20,801 nucleotides of DNA from Caulobacterales bacterium RIFOXYB1_FULL_67_16 (lineage in GTDB: Bacteria > Pseudomonadota > Alphaproteobacteria > Caulobacterales > Caulobacteraceae): NCBI GenBank assembly GCA_001796045.1, contig MGLN01000195.1, positions 3,762-24,562 on the forward strand, given 5' to 3'. A model generated the notes under the pieces. The model ran no database searches. It saw only the letters and a program-made list of their open reading frames with translations, and had not been told where the DNA came from. The position numbers and the translations under genes are program-made. Shown piece by piece: positions 6,439 through 14,681 of the stretch. How positions within the stretch are numbered: position 1 is the stretch's first letter; each line of letters opens with the position of its first letter.

Positions 6439-7092
6439 ATGGCTCGCACTCCTTCCGTCTCCGCCCGACCGCCTTGCAGGCTGTATCTGATCACGCCGCC
6501 TTCGATCCCGGACTTGGACCGTTTCGCAGAGGCGTTGGAGCAGGCGCTCGGCGCGGGAGACGTCGCCGCGCTGCAGATCCGGCTGAAGCCGGCCGACGAC
6601 GCCACGGTGGTCGCCGCCGTTCACAAGTTGTCGCCGATCGCCCGCCGCCATGAGGTGGCGGTTCTGCTCAACGATCGACCGGATCTCGCTCGCTCCACGG
6701 GCTGCGACGGGGTTCATATAGGTCAGCAGGACGTTTCTCTGGCCGAGGCCCGGCGCATCATGGGAACCGACGCCATGATCGGCGTCACCTGCCACGATGA
6801 CCGGGAATTGGCGTGGAACGCGGCGGAGGCGGGCGCCGACTATGTCGCATTCGGAGCCTTTTATCCCACGGAAACAAAGACGACGACGCACAGGCCTGAT
6901 CTTGAACTGCTCACGGTGTGGCAGGAAACTGTAGAGGTTCCGTGTGTGGCCATCGGCGGGATTACGGTAGAGACGGCGGCCGAGGTGGCCGAGGCCGGGG
7001 CGGATTTCATCGCCGTCAGCTCCGGCGTCTGGGACTACCCTTCGGGGCCGGCTGAAGCGGTTCGTGAGTTTAATCTCAGGTTGCGATTCTGA
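6439..7092 (+). CDS. thiE: Thiamine-phosphate synthase
   Basis: This 217-residue TIM-barrel enzyme joins HMP-pyrophosphate and thiazole phosphate to make thiamine monophosphate. Visible motifs in order are RLYLIT (14-19), the substrate strand LQIRLK (45-50), LLNDR (76-80), GVHIGQQD (91-98), IGVTCHD (114-120), the phosphate loop region FGAFYPTETKTT (138-149), VAIGGI (170-175) and ADFIAVSSGVW. The IGVTC segment has Thr where many ThiE proteins have Ser. GGGAGGGAAG precedes the ATG at good distance. No THI-box riboswitch is visible in the short upstream region, which is shared with divergent bfd. Confidence 0.92.
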   Translation: MARTPSVSARPPCRLYLITPPSIPDLDRFAEALEQALGAGDVAALQIRLKPADDATVVAAVHKLSPIARRHEVAVLLNDRPDLARSTGCDGVHIGQQDVSLAEARRIMGTDAMIGVTCHDDRELAWNAAEAGADYVAFGAFYPTETKTTTHRPDLELLTVWQETVEVPCVAIGGITVETAAEVAEAGADFIAVSSGVWDYPSGPAEAVREFNLRLRF

Positions 7093-7168
7093 GACAGATT
7101 CATGTTTCAGGGGATGTTAGGAACCTTATGCTTTGATCGGCGGGAGATAATTTCCGCCGAGACCATTC

Positions 7169-8848
7169 ATGACCATGAGCCGCGCGCTCGACATTGATGT
7201 CGTGAAGCCTCTGACGAGGCGGCCTATGGTCGCCGCGGCTCCGACCGAAACCAGGGGCGGAGACGTGTTCGCACACCCTCTGGCCCCGGTCCTGACCGGG
7301 GTTGTGGTGGCCGCGCTCGTTGCGCTCGCCATCACTCATGCCCGCAGCGCGGGCCTCATCGCGGGACTTTGGGCGGCGGGGGGCGTCGCCGTGGCCGTCT
7401 GGCTTCGAACCAGTCGAGGGCCTCGTCAGGACATCGCCTTCGCCCTTGTTTTGACGGCGAGCGTGCTGATCGGCCAGCTGATCGCGGGCAATAAGCCAGC
7501 GCTGTCGATCATGTTCACCTTGGCGAACATGATCGAGATCGGCGCGGCTGTGCTCCTGGCGCGTCGTTTCCTGCCTACGCTTGACATATCGACCTTAAGC
7601 GGAGCCGCTCGGTTCCTTATCGCCGTAAGCCTTGCGCCCCCGATCCCCGCCGCATTGGGCGTTTCGCTCGCCCTCGCGCAACTCGGCCCCCACGATTTCT
7701 GGAGTAGTTTTCGCACGTGGTGGTTCGGCCATGCCCTGGGTCTGGCGGTCATCGGCGCCTTGGGTGTTTCGTTTACGGCGGCGACCCTGGCCCGATTGAG
7801 AAGGCCGACGGTCGTTGCGGAAGCTGCGCTGCTCTTTGGCGCTCTGCTCGCCGTTCAGGGTTTTGGTCTGCTTTCCGGAATGCCGGTCGGGGTCGCCACG
7901 ATTCCCGTGTTGCTGGCGGTGGCGGTGCGGTTGGGGGTGGCCGGCACGGCCTTCAGCCTGTTGATCGTGACCACGCTGTCGGTCGGCGGAGCCATCATGG
8001 GTCTCGGACCCATCACCGACGGCGGCAGGGCCCAGGACGTCATGATGGCCCAGATTCAGGTTCTTGTGGCCTATATCCCGATCCTCTTGGTCGCAGCCCT
8101 GCTGGAGGAGCGTGACCGGCTCGCGGATCAGGCTCATGTCGGTCAGTTGCGTGCGGAGAAGGCGTCGGAGTCCAAGTCGAGGCTCCTCGCCAACGTGGCA
8201 CATGAGATCAAGAGCCCCGTCGCCGGCGTCATCGGCATAGGGAATCTGTGGTCGACCGGCCAGTTGGGGCCTGTGACTCCGCAGCAAACCGAAATGGCTG
8301 AAATGCTGGTCAAGACGGCGAAGCAGGTAGAGGCGCTGGCGCACGATCTGTTGGATCTCTCACGCGCCGAGTCCGGGGCGATAAGAGTCGATCTGCGGCC
8401 CACCAACATCTCCGGCCTGCTAGAGGACGTGAGGCGCTCGGCGCGTATGCGACGCGAAGCGGCTGCGGTCGATCTGCAGATCGTTTGCGAGGCTGAAGAT
8501 CTGATCGCCGTGGCCGATTCCCAGCGGCTGGCTCAGGTGGTCGACAATCTGCTCAGCAACGCCCTGAAGTATGGCGCGTCCGGCGGGCGGGTGCTGATGC
8601 GGGCGTCTGCAGACGAGGATCGCGTTCGGATCGAGGTCGTCGACTTCGGCCCCGGCCTGTCTCCTGAAAAACAGGCTCAGCTGTTCGAGCCGTTCAATCG
8701 GCTCGGGCTCGAACGCTCCAGCATCGAAGGCCACGGCGTCGGGCTGGCGATCGCCAAAAGACTGGTCGAGTTGCAGGGCGGCGTCATCGGCGTGGTTTCG
8801 GCGCCAGGCCAGGGCGCGACCTTCTGGCTGACCCTGCCGAAGGCCTGA
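7169..8848 (+). CDS. MASE1-domain sensor histidine kinase
   Basis: The protein is 559 residues. Residues 38-310 form a MASE1-type integral membrane sensor of about eight spans, including LWAAGGVAVAVWLR and WWFGHALGLAVIGAL. A short coiled linker leads to HisKA, with the phospho-acceptor His345 in ANVAHEIKSPVAG, and then HATPase_c: N-box DNLLSNALKYG (459-469), G1 DFGPGL (492-497), F box FEPF (506-509) and G2 GHGVGLAIAK (521-530). All catalytic elements are intact. No response regulator or receiver domain is encoded next to it, so it is an orphan kinase here. The signal is unknown. The ATG lacks a strong Shine-Dalgarno; Met3 at 7175 is an alternative start. Confidence 0.93.
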   Translation: MTMSRALDIDVVKPLTRRPMVAAAPTETRGGDVFAHPLAPVLTGVVVAALVALAITHARSAGLIAGLWAAGGVAVAVWLRTSRGPRQDIAFALVLTASVLIGQLIAGNKPALSIMFTLANMIEIGAAVLLARRFLPTLDISTLSGAARFLIAVSLAPPIPAALGVSLALAQLGPHDFWSSFRTWWFGHALGLAVIGALGVSFTAATLARLRRPTVVAEAALLFGALLAVQGFGLLSGMPVGVATIPVLLAVAVRLGVAGTAFSLLIVTTLSVGGAIMGLGPITDGGRAQDVMMAQIQVLVAYIPILLVAALLEERDRLADQAHVGQLRAEKASESKSRLLANVAHEIKSPVAGVIGIGNLWSTGQLGPVTPQQTEMAEMLVKTAKQVEALAHDLLDLSRAESGAIRVDLRPTNISGLLEDVRRSARMRREAAAVDLQIVCEAEDLIAVADSQRLAQVVDNLLSNALKYGASGGRVLMRASADEDRVRIEVVDFGPGLSPEKQAQLFEPFNRLGLERSSIEGHGVGLAIAKRLVELQGGVIGVVSAPGQGATFWLTLPKA

Positions 8849-8890
8849 GCCGCCCTTGCGGTTCCCCGGTCGTCGGGTCATGGTCCCGGC

Positions 8891-9715
8891 ATGTTCGCCA
8901 TCGCTCTCGCCGCCGCCGTTCTGTCCGGACAAGACACGACCAGTCAGCGCTCGGCCTCCGATCTGACCCGCGATCTGAACAGCGGCCCGCCGGTCCGGCC
9001 TGCGGCTTCCGCATCCCCCGCGCCTCCGTCCACGCCCCCAGTCTCGGCCAGTCCGACCGGCGCCCCTCAAGCTGCGGCGAACCCCGTCGCGACGACGCCG
9101 ACGGGGCAGGGCGCCAACTCGGCCTTGACGCGCGATCTGAACAGCGCGCCGCCTTCCGCTGTGCGTTCCCCGGCGCCCGCGACCACGCCGAGTCCGGCGA
9201 CGCCTTCCTCTCCATCAGTTGCGAGGCCCGCCGTTCCCGGCCCCGTCGTCGCTCCGCCGCAGCCTCCGACACAACAGCCTTCGACGACGCAGCGCGCTCC
9301 CGCCTCGTCCTCTGTCCCCGCGTCGGCGCCGTCGGCCCAGGTCGGCTCCCCCCGCGGGCTGGACGCCTCCGCCGTCGCCGCCCTGCCGTTCCGGCTTGAG
9401 CTGCCGTCGGAGCTTGTCCTGACCCAGTCGCGCGCCGGGGCCGATGCCCAGATCTACGCCGTGCGTCGCGGCCAGACCCCCTTGGTCATGATCTACGCCG
9501 GTCCCGCCTCGCAGTTTCCGATCTATGATGGACAAGTGGTGCAGGCCGGCGGCCGGGCCTCGGTCGTGGTCAGCGAGGGCGCCCGCCGGCTCGCGCTGGA
9601 GCACCTGTTCCGGCGCTCGTCCTCGCCAGAGGAGATCCATGTCTGGGTGGCCGCCGCAGACGGCGCCGACCGGGACCTGGGCGAGCGGATCGCTCAGTCG
9701 GTCGACGCCCGCTAG
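8891..9715 (+). CDS. Proline/alanine-rich probable exported protein of unknown function
   Basis: This 274-residue protein matches no family I recognise. A short hydrophobic start (MFAIALAAAVLSG) looks like a minimal signal peptide. Residues about 15-158 are low-complexity Pro/Ala/Ser/Thr, and within them a ten-residue motif LTRDLNS-x-PP occurs twice (25-34 and 79-88). Residues 160-272 are a compact, apparently folded domain rich in beta strands (FRLELPSELVLTQS, AQIYAVRRGQTPLVMIYAG, ASVVVSEGARRLALEHLF). A periplasmic globular domain on a flexible linker is the simplest reading. The start has only a weak ribosome binding site and lies 42 bases after the kinase stop, so cotranscription is possible. 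Confidence 0.75.
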   Translation: MFAIALAAAVLSGQDTTSQRSASDLTRDLNSGPPVRPAASASPAPPSTPPVSASPTGAPQAAANPVATTPTGQGANSALTRDLNSAPPSAVRSPAPATTPSPATPSSPSVARPAVPGPVVAPPQPPTQQPSTTQRAPASSSVPASAPSAQVGSPRGLDASAVAALPFRLELPSELVLTQSRAGADAQIYAVRRGQTPLVMIYAGPASQFPIYDGQVVQAGGRASVVVSEGARRLALEHLFRRSSSPEEIHVWVAAADGADRDLGERIAQSVDAR

Positions 9716-9731
9716 ACAGCGACGTCTACCT

Positions 9732-10073
9732 TCAGTCGGCGGACCAGACCGCCACTTCGGAGCCTGCAGGATCGGCGAAGTGGAACCTGCGGCCGCCGGG
9801 GAAGGCGTAGATGGGCTTCAGGATGACCCCGCCCGCCGCCTCGACCTTGGCTCGCATTGCCTCCAGATCATGGGCGTACAAAACCGGCAGGGGCGCCTTG
9901 GTCCGGTCGGCGGCATCTGCGTCGAAGCCCCCGTCCAAGCCCTGGTCGAAGGCGGCGTAGGTCGGGCCGTAATCGACGAAGGTCCATCCGAAGGCCTGGC
10001 TGTAGAACTCCTTGGTCTTGGGCAGGTCTGCGGCGGGCAGTTCGAGGTAGTCCAGCTTTCCGTCTTCACGCAC
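9732..10073 (-). CDS. VOC (glyoxalase/bleomycin-resistance fold) family protein, GTG start
   Basis: This 113-residue protein is built of two beta-alpha-beta-beta-beta modules typical of the vicinal oxygen chelate superfamily. The first has LDYLELPAADLPKTKEFYSQAFGW and the second runs from VLYAHDLEAMRAKVEAAGG to HFADPAGSEVAVW. The GTG at 10073 is chosen because AGGAG lies seven bases before it and the fold begins at once; an upstream extension in frame is basic and lacks support. This subgroup is usually annotated only as VOC family protein, and the substrate is unknown. It converges with the proline-rich gene with 16 bases between. Confidence 0.87.
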   Translation of the reverse strand: MREDGKLDYLELPAADLPKTKEFYSQAFGWTFVDYGPTYAAFDQGLDGGFDADAADRTKAPLPVLYAHDLEAMRAKVEAAGGVILKPIYAFPGGRRFHFADPAGSEVAVWSAD

Positions 10074-10332
10074 GGTTGATCTCCTGGAGTGCGGCGCCAC
10101 CGACAGACCTCTCTTGCACGCCGCTCGGATGTGCGCAAACCTGCAAACGGTTCGCAATTGCGGGAGTTGGCGATGATCGTGATGACAACAGGTCTAACCG
10201 GCCTGATGGCGCTGATGCGGCAGGACAAACCGAAAGGTGAGTTAGCCGGCGGATCCCCGTCTCCAACCGCACTCGCGCCGAGTTCAATCCCCGCCTGTCG
10301 CCCAAAACGGAGTTGACGAGTTTAGACGTCGG
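10074..10332. other. Intergenic region between aroC and the VOC gene; nothing firm
   Basis: These 259 bases contain no recognised gene or RNA. A CGCAATTGCG palindrome lies near 10153-10163, and a possible 47-codon plus-strand frame (10173-10316) with a GGGAG ahead of it encodes a low-complexity peptide that I do not call. The AGGAG for the VOC gene is at the left end. Confidence 0.4.
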
Positions 10333-11418
10333 TCAGCCGATCTGGCCGCGGTGCCGCAGGAGGGCGTCGGCCAGGACGCAAGCGGCCATGGCCTCGACCA
10401 CCGGCACGGCGCGCAGTGCGACGCACGGGTCGTGCCGGCCCTTGGTGCGCAGGTCGGCCTCCTCGCCGTCACGGGTGATGGTCTGGCGCGGCGTCAGGAT
10501 CGAGGAGGTGGGTTTGAACGCCACCCGCGCCGTGACCGGCTGTCCTGTGGAGATGCCGCCCAGCACTCCGCCCGCATGGTTCGACAGGAAGACCGGCTGC
10601 TTGTTCAGGTCCAGCCTCATCTGGTCGGCGTTGTCCTCGCCCGACAATTCCGCCGCTCCAAAGCCGGCGCCGATCTCCACGCCCTTGGCGGCGTTGATCG
10701 ACATCAGGGCGGCGGCCAGTTCGGAATCCAGCTTGCCGTAGAGCGGCGCGCCCCAGCCGGCAGGCACGCCGGTCACCTCCAGGGCGACGACGGCGCCGAT
10801 CGACGAGCCGGCCTTGCGGACCTCGTCCAGATAGGCCTCCCATTCCGCAACGACCGCGCTGGAAGCGGCGAACAGCGGGTTGCCATGCACGGCGTCGAAA
10901 TCAATGGCTTCCGGTGCGATCCGGTGCGGGCCGATCTGCACCACGCCGGCGCGGATCTTGACGCCGTCGCCCAGCACCTTGCGCGCCACGGCTCCCGCCG
11001 CCACCCGGCTGGCTGTCTCGCGCGCCGACGAGCGCCCGCCGCCCCGCGGATCGCGAACGCCGTACTTGGTCTGATAGGTGAAGTCGGCATGGCCGGGACG
11101 ATAGGCGCGGGCGATCTCGCCATAATCCTTGGACCTCTGGTCCTCATTCCGGATCAGGATCGAGATGGGTGTACCGGTGGTCACCGGGCCGTCGCCGTCG
11201 TCAAACACGCCCGACAGGATCTGCGCCGTGTCACTCTCACGCCTCTGGGTCACGAAGCGGGACCCGCCCGGCTTCCTTTGATCCAGCCAGGGCTGAAGAT
11301 CGGCCTCGGTCAGCGGGATCATGGGCGGGCAGCCGTCTACGACGCAGCCGATGGCCGGCCCATGGCTCTCGCCCCAGGTGGTCACGCGAAACAGATGGCC
11401 GAAGGTGTTGTGCGACAT
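10333..11418 (-). CDS. aroC: Chorismate synthase
   Basis: This 361-residue enzyme of the shikimate pathway uses reduced FMN to convert 5-enolpyruvylshikimate-3-phosphate to chorismate. The N-terminal signature MSHNTFGHLFRVTTWGESHG is exact for the family, followed by QRRESDT, the YRPGHADFTYQTKYGVRDPRGGGRSSARET block that shapes the active site, and a C-terminal GGISTGQPV and GRHDPCVALRAVPVVEAM. Length and both ends are complete. It lies 72 bases downstream of the DnaJ-like gene on the same strand. Confidence 0.97.
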   Translation of the reverse strand: MSHNTFGHLFRVTTWGESHGPAIGCVVDGCPPMIPLTEADLQPWLDQRKPGGSRFVTQRRESDTAQILSGVFDDGDGPVTTGTPISILIRNEDQRSKDYGEIARAYRPGHADFTYQTKYGVRDPRGGGRSSARETASRVAAGAVARKVLGDGVKIRAGVVQIGPHRIAPEAIDFDAVHGNPLFAASSAVVAEWEAYLDEVRKAGSSIGAVVALEVTGVPAGWGAPLYGKLDSELAAALMSINAAKGVEIGAGFGAAELSGEDNADQMRLDLNKQPVFLSNHAGGVLGGISTGQPVTARVAFKPTSSILTPRQTITRDGEEADLRTKGRHDPCVALRAVPVVEAMAACVLADALLRHRGQIG

Positions 11419-11490
11419 GGCCGACCTAATGGTCGAGGACGACGGCGAGGTCCAGCCTATGGGAGGGGAATCCCGCTGTCGCGCGCAAGA

Positions 11491-12225
11491 TCAGGCGGCC
11501 AGACGTTCCGGCGCCCAGGCGCGCGTGAACCGGACCAGCAGGTCTTCAGCCGGGGAGGGGGCCTCCGATGACGGCGTCAGGGTTACGAAAAGATGGCCCT
11601 GCGCATGCGCTCCCCTCGGGGGCAATCCAAGCCCTTTGAACCGCACTCGCGCGGGCGACGCCATCTCCGGCGTGATCCAGGCGGACCGCAGACCCGCGTG
11701 GGTTTCGATCTCGACCCGGCCGCCTTCCTGGAGCAGTCGCGCAGGGGTCGGCCAGCTCATGAACAAATCGTCGCCCAGAACTGAAATCCCGTCTTCCGGT
11801 CGGATCAGAACGGCCAGATAGAGGTCCGCGCCGTCTACTCCTCCGCCCCTAAGCCTCAGATGTTCGCCGGTTCGGAGGCCGGCGGGCGCGGCGACCCTCA
11901 GGGTCTGCTCGCCCAGCTTCAGTTCAATCCGGGCCCCCGCGATCGCCTGCATGGGGCTTAGAACCAGAACCGGTGCAGGGGCGGGCGTTTGATCGGGCGG
12001 CGCCAGGCTGGGCCGGGCCGAGGCATGGGCCTGGATGAGGCGATAGGCGGCGATGACGCGCCGGAACCGCTCCGCGTCGCCGCCTGGCTGGTCAGGTCGC
12101 GCCCCTTTCACCGCCGCGCGGAACGCGGCCTTCAGCGCCTCGGCGTCTGTAGCGCCCTGCAGGCCCAGCGTGGCCAGGGCCTCGCGAACGGCGGCGGCGT
12201 CAGATGTCGGGCGAATAGCGCTCAT
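11491..12225 (-). CDS. DnaJ-like protein with degenerate J domain and DnaJ C-terminal domain
   Basis: The protein is 244 residues. Residues 11-65 align with a J domain (VREALATLGL..DAEALKAAFRAAVKGARPDQPGGDAERFRRVIAAYRLI), but the invariant HPD loop reads Arg43-Pro-Asp. A Pro/Ala linker (70-88) replaces the G/F region, and there are no zinc-finger cysteines. Residues 90-218 resemble the substrate-binding barrel of CbpA/DnaJ (IELKLGEQTLRVAAPAGLRTGEHLRLRGGG, ADLYLAVLIRPEDGISVLGDDLFM, RVRFKGLGLPPRG). HPD is needed for DnaK ATPase stimulation in characterised J proteins, so this one may bind clients without driving the Hsp70 cycle. Divergent from pdxH. Confidence 0.85.
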   Translation of the reverse strand: MSAIRPTSDAAAVREALATLGLQGATDAEALKAAFRAAVKGARPDQPGGDAERFRRVIAAYRLIQAHASARPSLAPPDQTPAPAPVLVLSPMQAIAGARIELKLGEQTLRVAAPAGLRTGEHLRLRGGGVDGADLYLAVLIRPEDGISVLGDDLFMSWPTPARLLQEGGRVEIETHAGLRSAWITPEMASPARVRFKGLGLPPRGAHAQGHLFVTLTPSSEAPSPAEDLLVRFTRAWAPERLAA

Positions 12226-12332
12226 CCCCTACCGTTCGCGCGATAGGGTCAATGCCCGGTTAACCGCGATTCGCTCTCGGGCGTTTGATCCCGATCATTT
12301 CCCTCGCAGCACGGTGGGGCTAGAGAAGTCCC

Positions 12333-13007
12333 ATGACCGCTCCCGTGATACCGCCCAGCCCCTCGCGTGAAGAATATGCCCGCGACTACGCCGCCGCCCT
12401 GGCCGCGAACGGCGACGAGACCATCTTTGATCGCACCGAGCCGGTGGGCCTGTTCATCGAATGGCTTGCTCAGGCGAGGGCGCACGAAATCAACGATTCC
12501 AACGCCATGACCCTGTCCACAATAGATGCGGACGGACTGCCCGACGCCCGCATCGTTTTGCTGAAGGACGTGGATGAGCGGGGGTTCACCTTCTATTCGA
12601 ATAGCGAGAGCGCCAAGGGCGTTGAACTCGCCGCCCGCCCGGTTGCGGCCCTGACGTTTCACTGGAAGACCCTGCGCCGGCAGGTGCGGATCCGTGGGAC
12701 AGTTGAACCGGTTACGGCGGAAGAGGCCGACGCCTATTTCGCCAGCCGCGCCCGTGAAAGCCGCATCGGCGCCTGGGCCTCTGATCAGTCGCGTCCTCTG
12801 GACGCCCGCGAGACTCTCGAGGCCGCCGTGGCGCGCGAGACGGCGCGGTTCGACGGGGCAGAGGTGCCGCGTCCCGCGCGCTGGACCGGCTGGCGGGTCC
12901 TGCCCCGCAGCGTCGAGTTCTGGCGCGACCGGCCCTTCCGCCTTCACGACCGGTTGCAGTTCACGCGGGACGGCGACATCTGGACGCGCCGACGGCTTTG
13001 GCCCTGA
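12333..13007 (+). CDS. pdxH: Pyridoxamine/pyridoxine 5'-phosphate oxidase
   Basis: This 224-residue FMN enzyme makes pyridoxal 5'-phosphate from PNP or PMP. The split-barrel FMN-binding core is visible as AMTLSTIDADGLPDARIVLLKDVDERGFTFYSNSESAKG, followed by ALTFHWKTLRRQVRIRG and EADAYFASRARESRIGAWAS. The C-terminal dimerisation and substrate segment WRDRPFRLHDR...WTRRRLWP ends in the diagnostic R-L-x-P. The ATG is preceded by AGAGAAG. It is the start of a plus-strand run, divergent from the DnaJ-like gene. Confidence 0.96.
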   Translation: MTAPVIPPSPSREEYARDYAAALAANGDETIFDRTEPVGLFIEWLAQARAHEINDSNAMTLSTIDADGLPDARIVLLKDVDERGFTFYSNSESAKGVELAARPVAALTFHWKTLRRQVRIRGTVEPVTAEEADAYFASRARESRIGAWASDQSRPLDARETLEAAVARETARFDGAEVPRPARWTGWRVLPRSVEFWRDRPFRLHDRLQFTRDGDIWTRRRLWP

Positions 13008-13085
13008 TAGGCGGAGCGGCAAGGCCTGACGCAACATAGCGGCCTCGGCCGCGTTACGACCGTCTCGCCACGGCCAAGGTTTTCG

Positions 13086-14681
13086 ATGCGTCTGCTCTCG
13101 CTGCTGTTCGCCTGTCTCCTGATAGCGGCTTGCGCCACCCATCCCGGCAAGGTCGATCACGTCCGGTTCGCCGCGGACGCGCAGTCGGCTCTGGCCTCGA
13201 CGGAGGCGGGAACCATTCGCGGCGTCGAAGGGGCCGGCGTCCGCGCCTTCCTGGGCGTTCCCTTCGCGCGGCCGCCGGTCGGGGACTTGCGCTGGCGTGC
13301 GCCTCAGCCGGTCGAGCCCTGGGCCGGAGTTCGCGATGCGACCCGGCTGGGATCGGATTGCACCCAGGCCATCGGCCGCAGGGCGATCCTGGGCGGCGGC
13401 GGCGGGCTGGTCGTGGGGTCGGAAGACTGTCTCTACCTGAACATCTATGCGCCGGCCGAGACATCCGATCGGCGGCTGCCCGTTATGGTCTATATCCCCG
13501 GCGGGGCGTTCACCGTCGGATCGGGCGCCAACTACGACCCGTCGAAGCTGGCGGCGGTGCAAGACCGCGTGGTCGTCACCCTGAATTATCGGCTCGGCGC
13601 CCTGGGCTGGCTGGCCCATCCCGAGTTCAAGATGGAGGGAGAGGGGTTCGGGGGCAATTTCGGCCTGATGGATCAGCAAGTCGCCCTGCAATGGGTTCGC
13701 CGGAACATCGCGGCCTTCGGCGGCGATCCGGCCAATGTGACCCTCTTCGCGGAGAGCGCCGGCGCCTGGTCGGCCTGCTATCTGATGGCTTCGCCGGCGT
13801 CGGAAGGGCTCTACCAGCGGGTCATCCTGCAAAGCGGCGGTTGTCTGGAGCCCTCTTCCCTGGTCAGCGCCGAAGCCGCAGCCCAGTCGGGTCCAATCTT
13901 CGCAGAGCGGCTGGGGTGCCCGGAACCCGATCAGATCGCCTGCCTCAAGGCCCTCCCGGCCTGGCGGTTGTCTCGCGCGCCCTCCCTCAGGGCGGGGATT
14001 AACGGTCCCGGATCATGGGGACCAGTCTATGGCGACGCGACCGTTCCGGAAAATCCGGCTGTGGCCATCGACCAGGGACGGTTCACCCGCGTCCCGGCCC
14101 TAGTCGGCACCAACCTCGACGAGGGCCGCCTGTTCGCCAACGAGGTGAAGGACATGGATCGCTACCAGAAGGAGACGATCTGGATGTACGGGGACGTCGG
14201 TCCCCGTGTTCTGGATCGCTATCCTGTCGGTCCGGACGGTCCTGCCTACGCCATCGCCGCCAACTTCACGGATCAGCGCTTCGCCTGTCCGTCCCAGGCC
14301 CTGCGACGCCAGTTGTCCCGTTACGTCCCGGTCTGGGGGTATGAGTTTGCCGACCGCGACGCGCCCTTCGTCCTGCCCGATTGGATCGTGGGGCTTGACC
14401 TAGGCGCCTATCACGCCAGCGAGCTGGCCTATGTCTTCGGGACCAGTTGGGTGTTCGCCGATGTGAAGCGGTTCACGCCGCAACAGAAGGCGCTCTCGGC
14501 GCGGATGCAGGCCTTCTGGGCCGACTTCGGGCAGTCTGACTTCGGATCTGAGTGGCCGCGCGTCGATGGCGCCGGTCCCGTTCGCGTATTCACCGCGAAG
14601 GGCGATCACCTGGATGACGCCTTCTTCCAGCGCCACCACTGCGACTTCTGGGACGGCACCGTCTTCGGCGCCGTCCACTGA
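13086..14681 (+). CDS. Type B carboxylesterase, predicted lipoprotein
   Basis: This 531-residue alpha/beta-hydrolase belongs to the carboxylesterase/para-nitrobenzyl esterase family. The N-terminus is a lipoprotein signal (MRLLSLLFACLLIAAC, lipobox IAAC with Cys16), so it is probably anchored in the envelope facing the periplasm. Family motifs are FLGVPFARPPVGDLRWRAP, SEDCLYLNIYAP (111-123), the oxyanion-hole loop VYIPGGAF, and the nucleophile elbow FAESAGAW with Ser224. The acid is probably Glu346 in GTNLDEGRLF and the base His443 in YHASELAYVFG. The elbow is AESAGA, where GESAGG is the usual form. Its stop abuts the stop of the convergent L,D-transpeptidase gene with no spacer. Confidence 0.92.
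   Translation: MRLLSLLFACLLIAACATHPGKVDHVRFAADAQSALASTEAGTIRGVEGAGVRAFLGVPFARPPVGDLRWRAPQPVEPWAGVRDATRLGSDCTQAIGRRAILGGGGGLVVGSEDCLYLNIYAPAETSDRRLPVMVYIPGGAFTVGSGANYDPSKLAAVQDRVVVTLNYRLGALGWLAHPEFKMEGEGFGGNFGLMDQQVALQWVRRNIAAFGGDPANVTLFAESAGAWSACYLMASPASEGLYQRVILQSGGCLEPSSLVSAEAAAQSGPIFAERLGCPEPDQIACLKALPAWRLSRAPSLRAGINGPGSWGPVYGDATVPENPAVAIDQGRFTRVPALVGTNLDEGRLFANEVKDMDRYQKETIWMYGDVGPRVLDRYPVGPDGPAYAIAANFTDQRFACPSQALRRQLSRYVPVWGYEFADRDAPFVLPDWIVGLDLGAYHASELAYVFGTSWVFADVKRFTPQQKALSARMQAFWADFGQSDFGSEWPRVDGAGPVRVFTAKGDHLDDAFFQRHHCDFWDGTVFGAVH

Noticed and set aside
6313..6891. Long minus-strand open frame extending bfd upstream, antisense to thiE
   Set aside because: The upstream part is a shadow of thiE; the four cluster cysteines and family N-terminus place the Bfd start at the GTG at 6312.
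10173..10316. 47-codon plus-strand frame with GGGAG six bases before its ATG
   Set aside because: The peptide is low-complexity, lacks a recognisable signal or domain and lies on the strand opposite to both neighbours; evidence is too weak to call a gene.
10351..11571. Long plus-strand frame antisense to aroC
   Set aside because: aroC on the minus strand is complete with all signatures; the plus frame is His/Gly/Arg-rich shadow sequence.
12249..13832. Very long minus-strand open frame (over 500 codons) antisense to pdxH and the esterase
   Set aside because: Composition is typical of a high-GC antisense shadow, and both plus-strand genes have full family motifs and ends.
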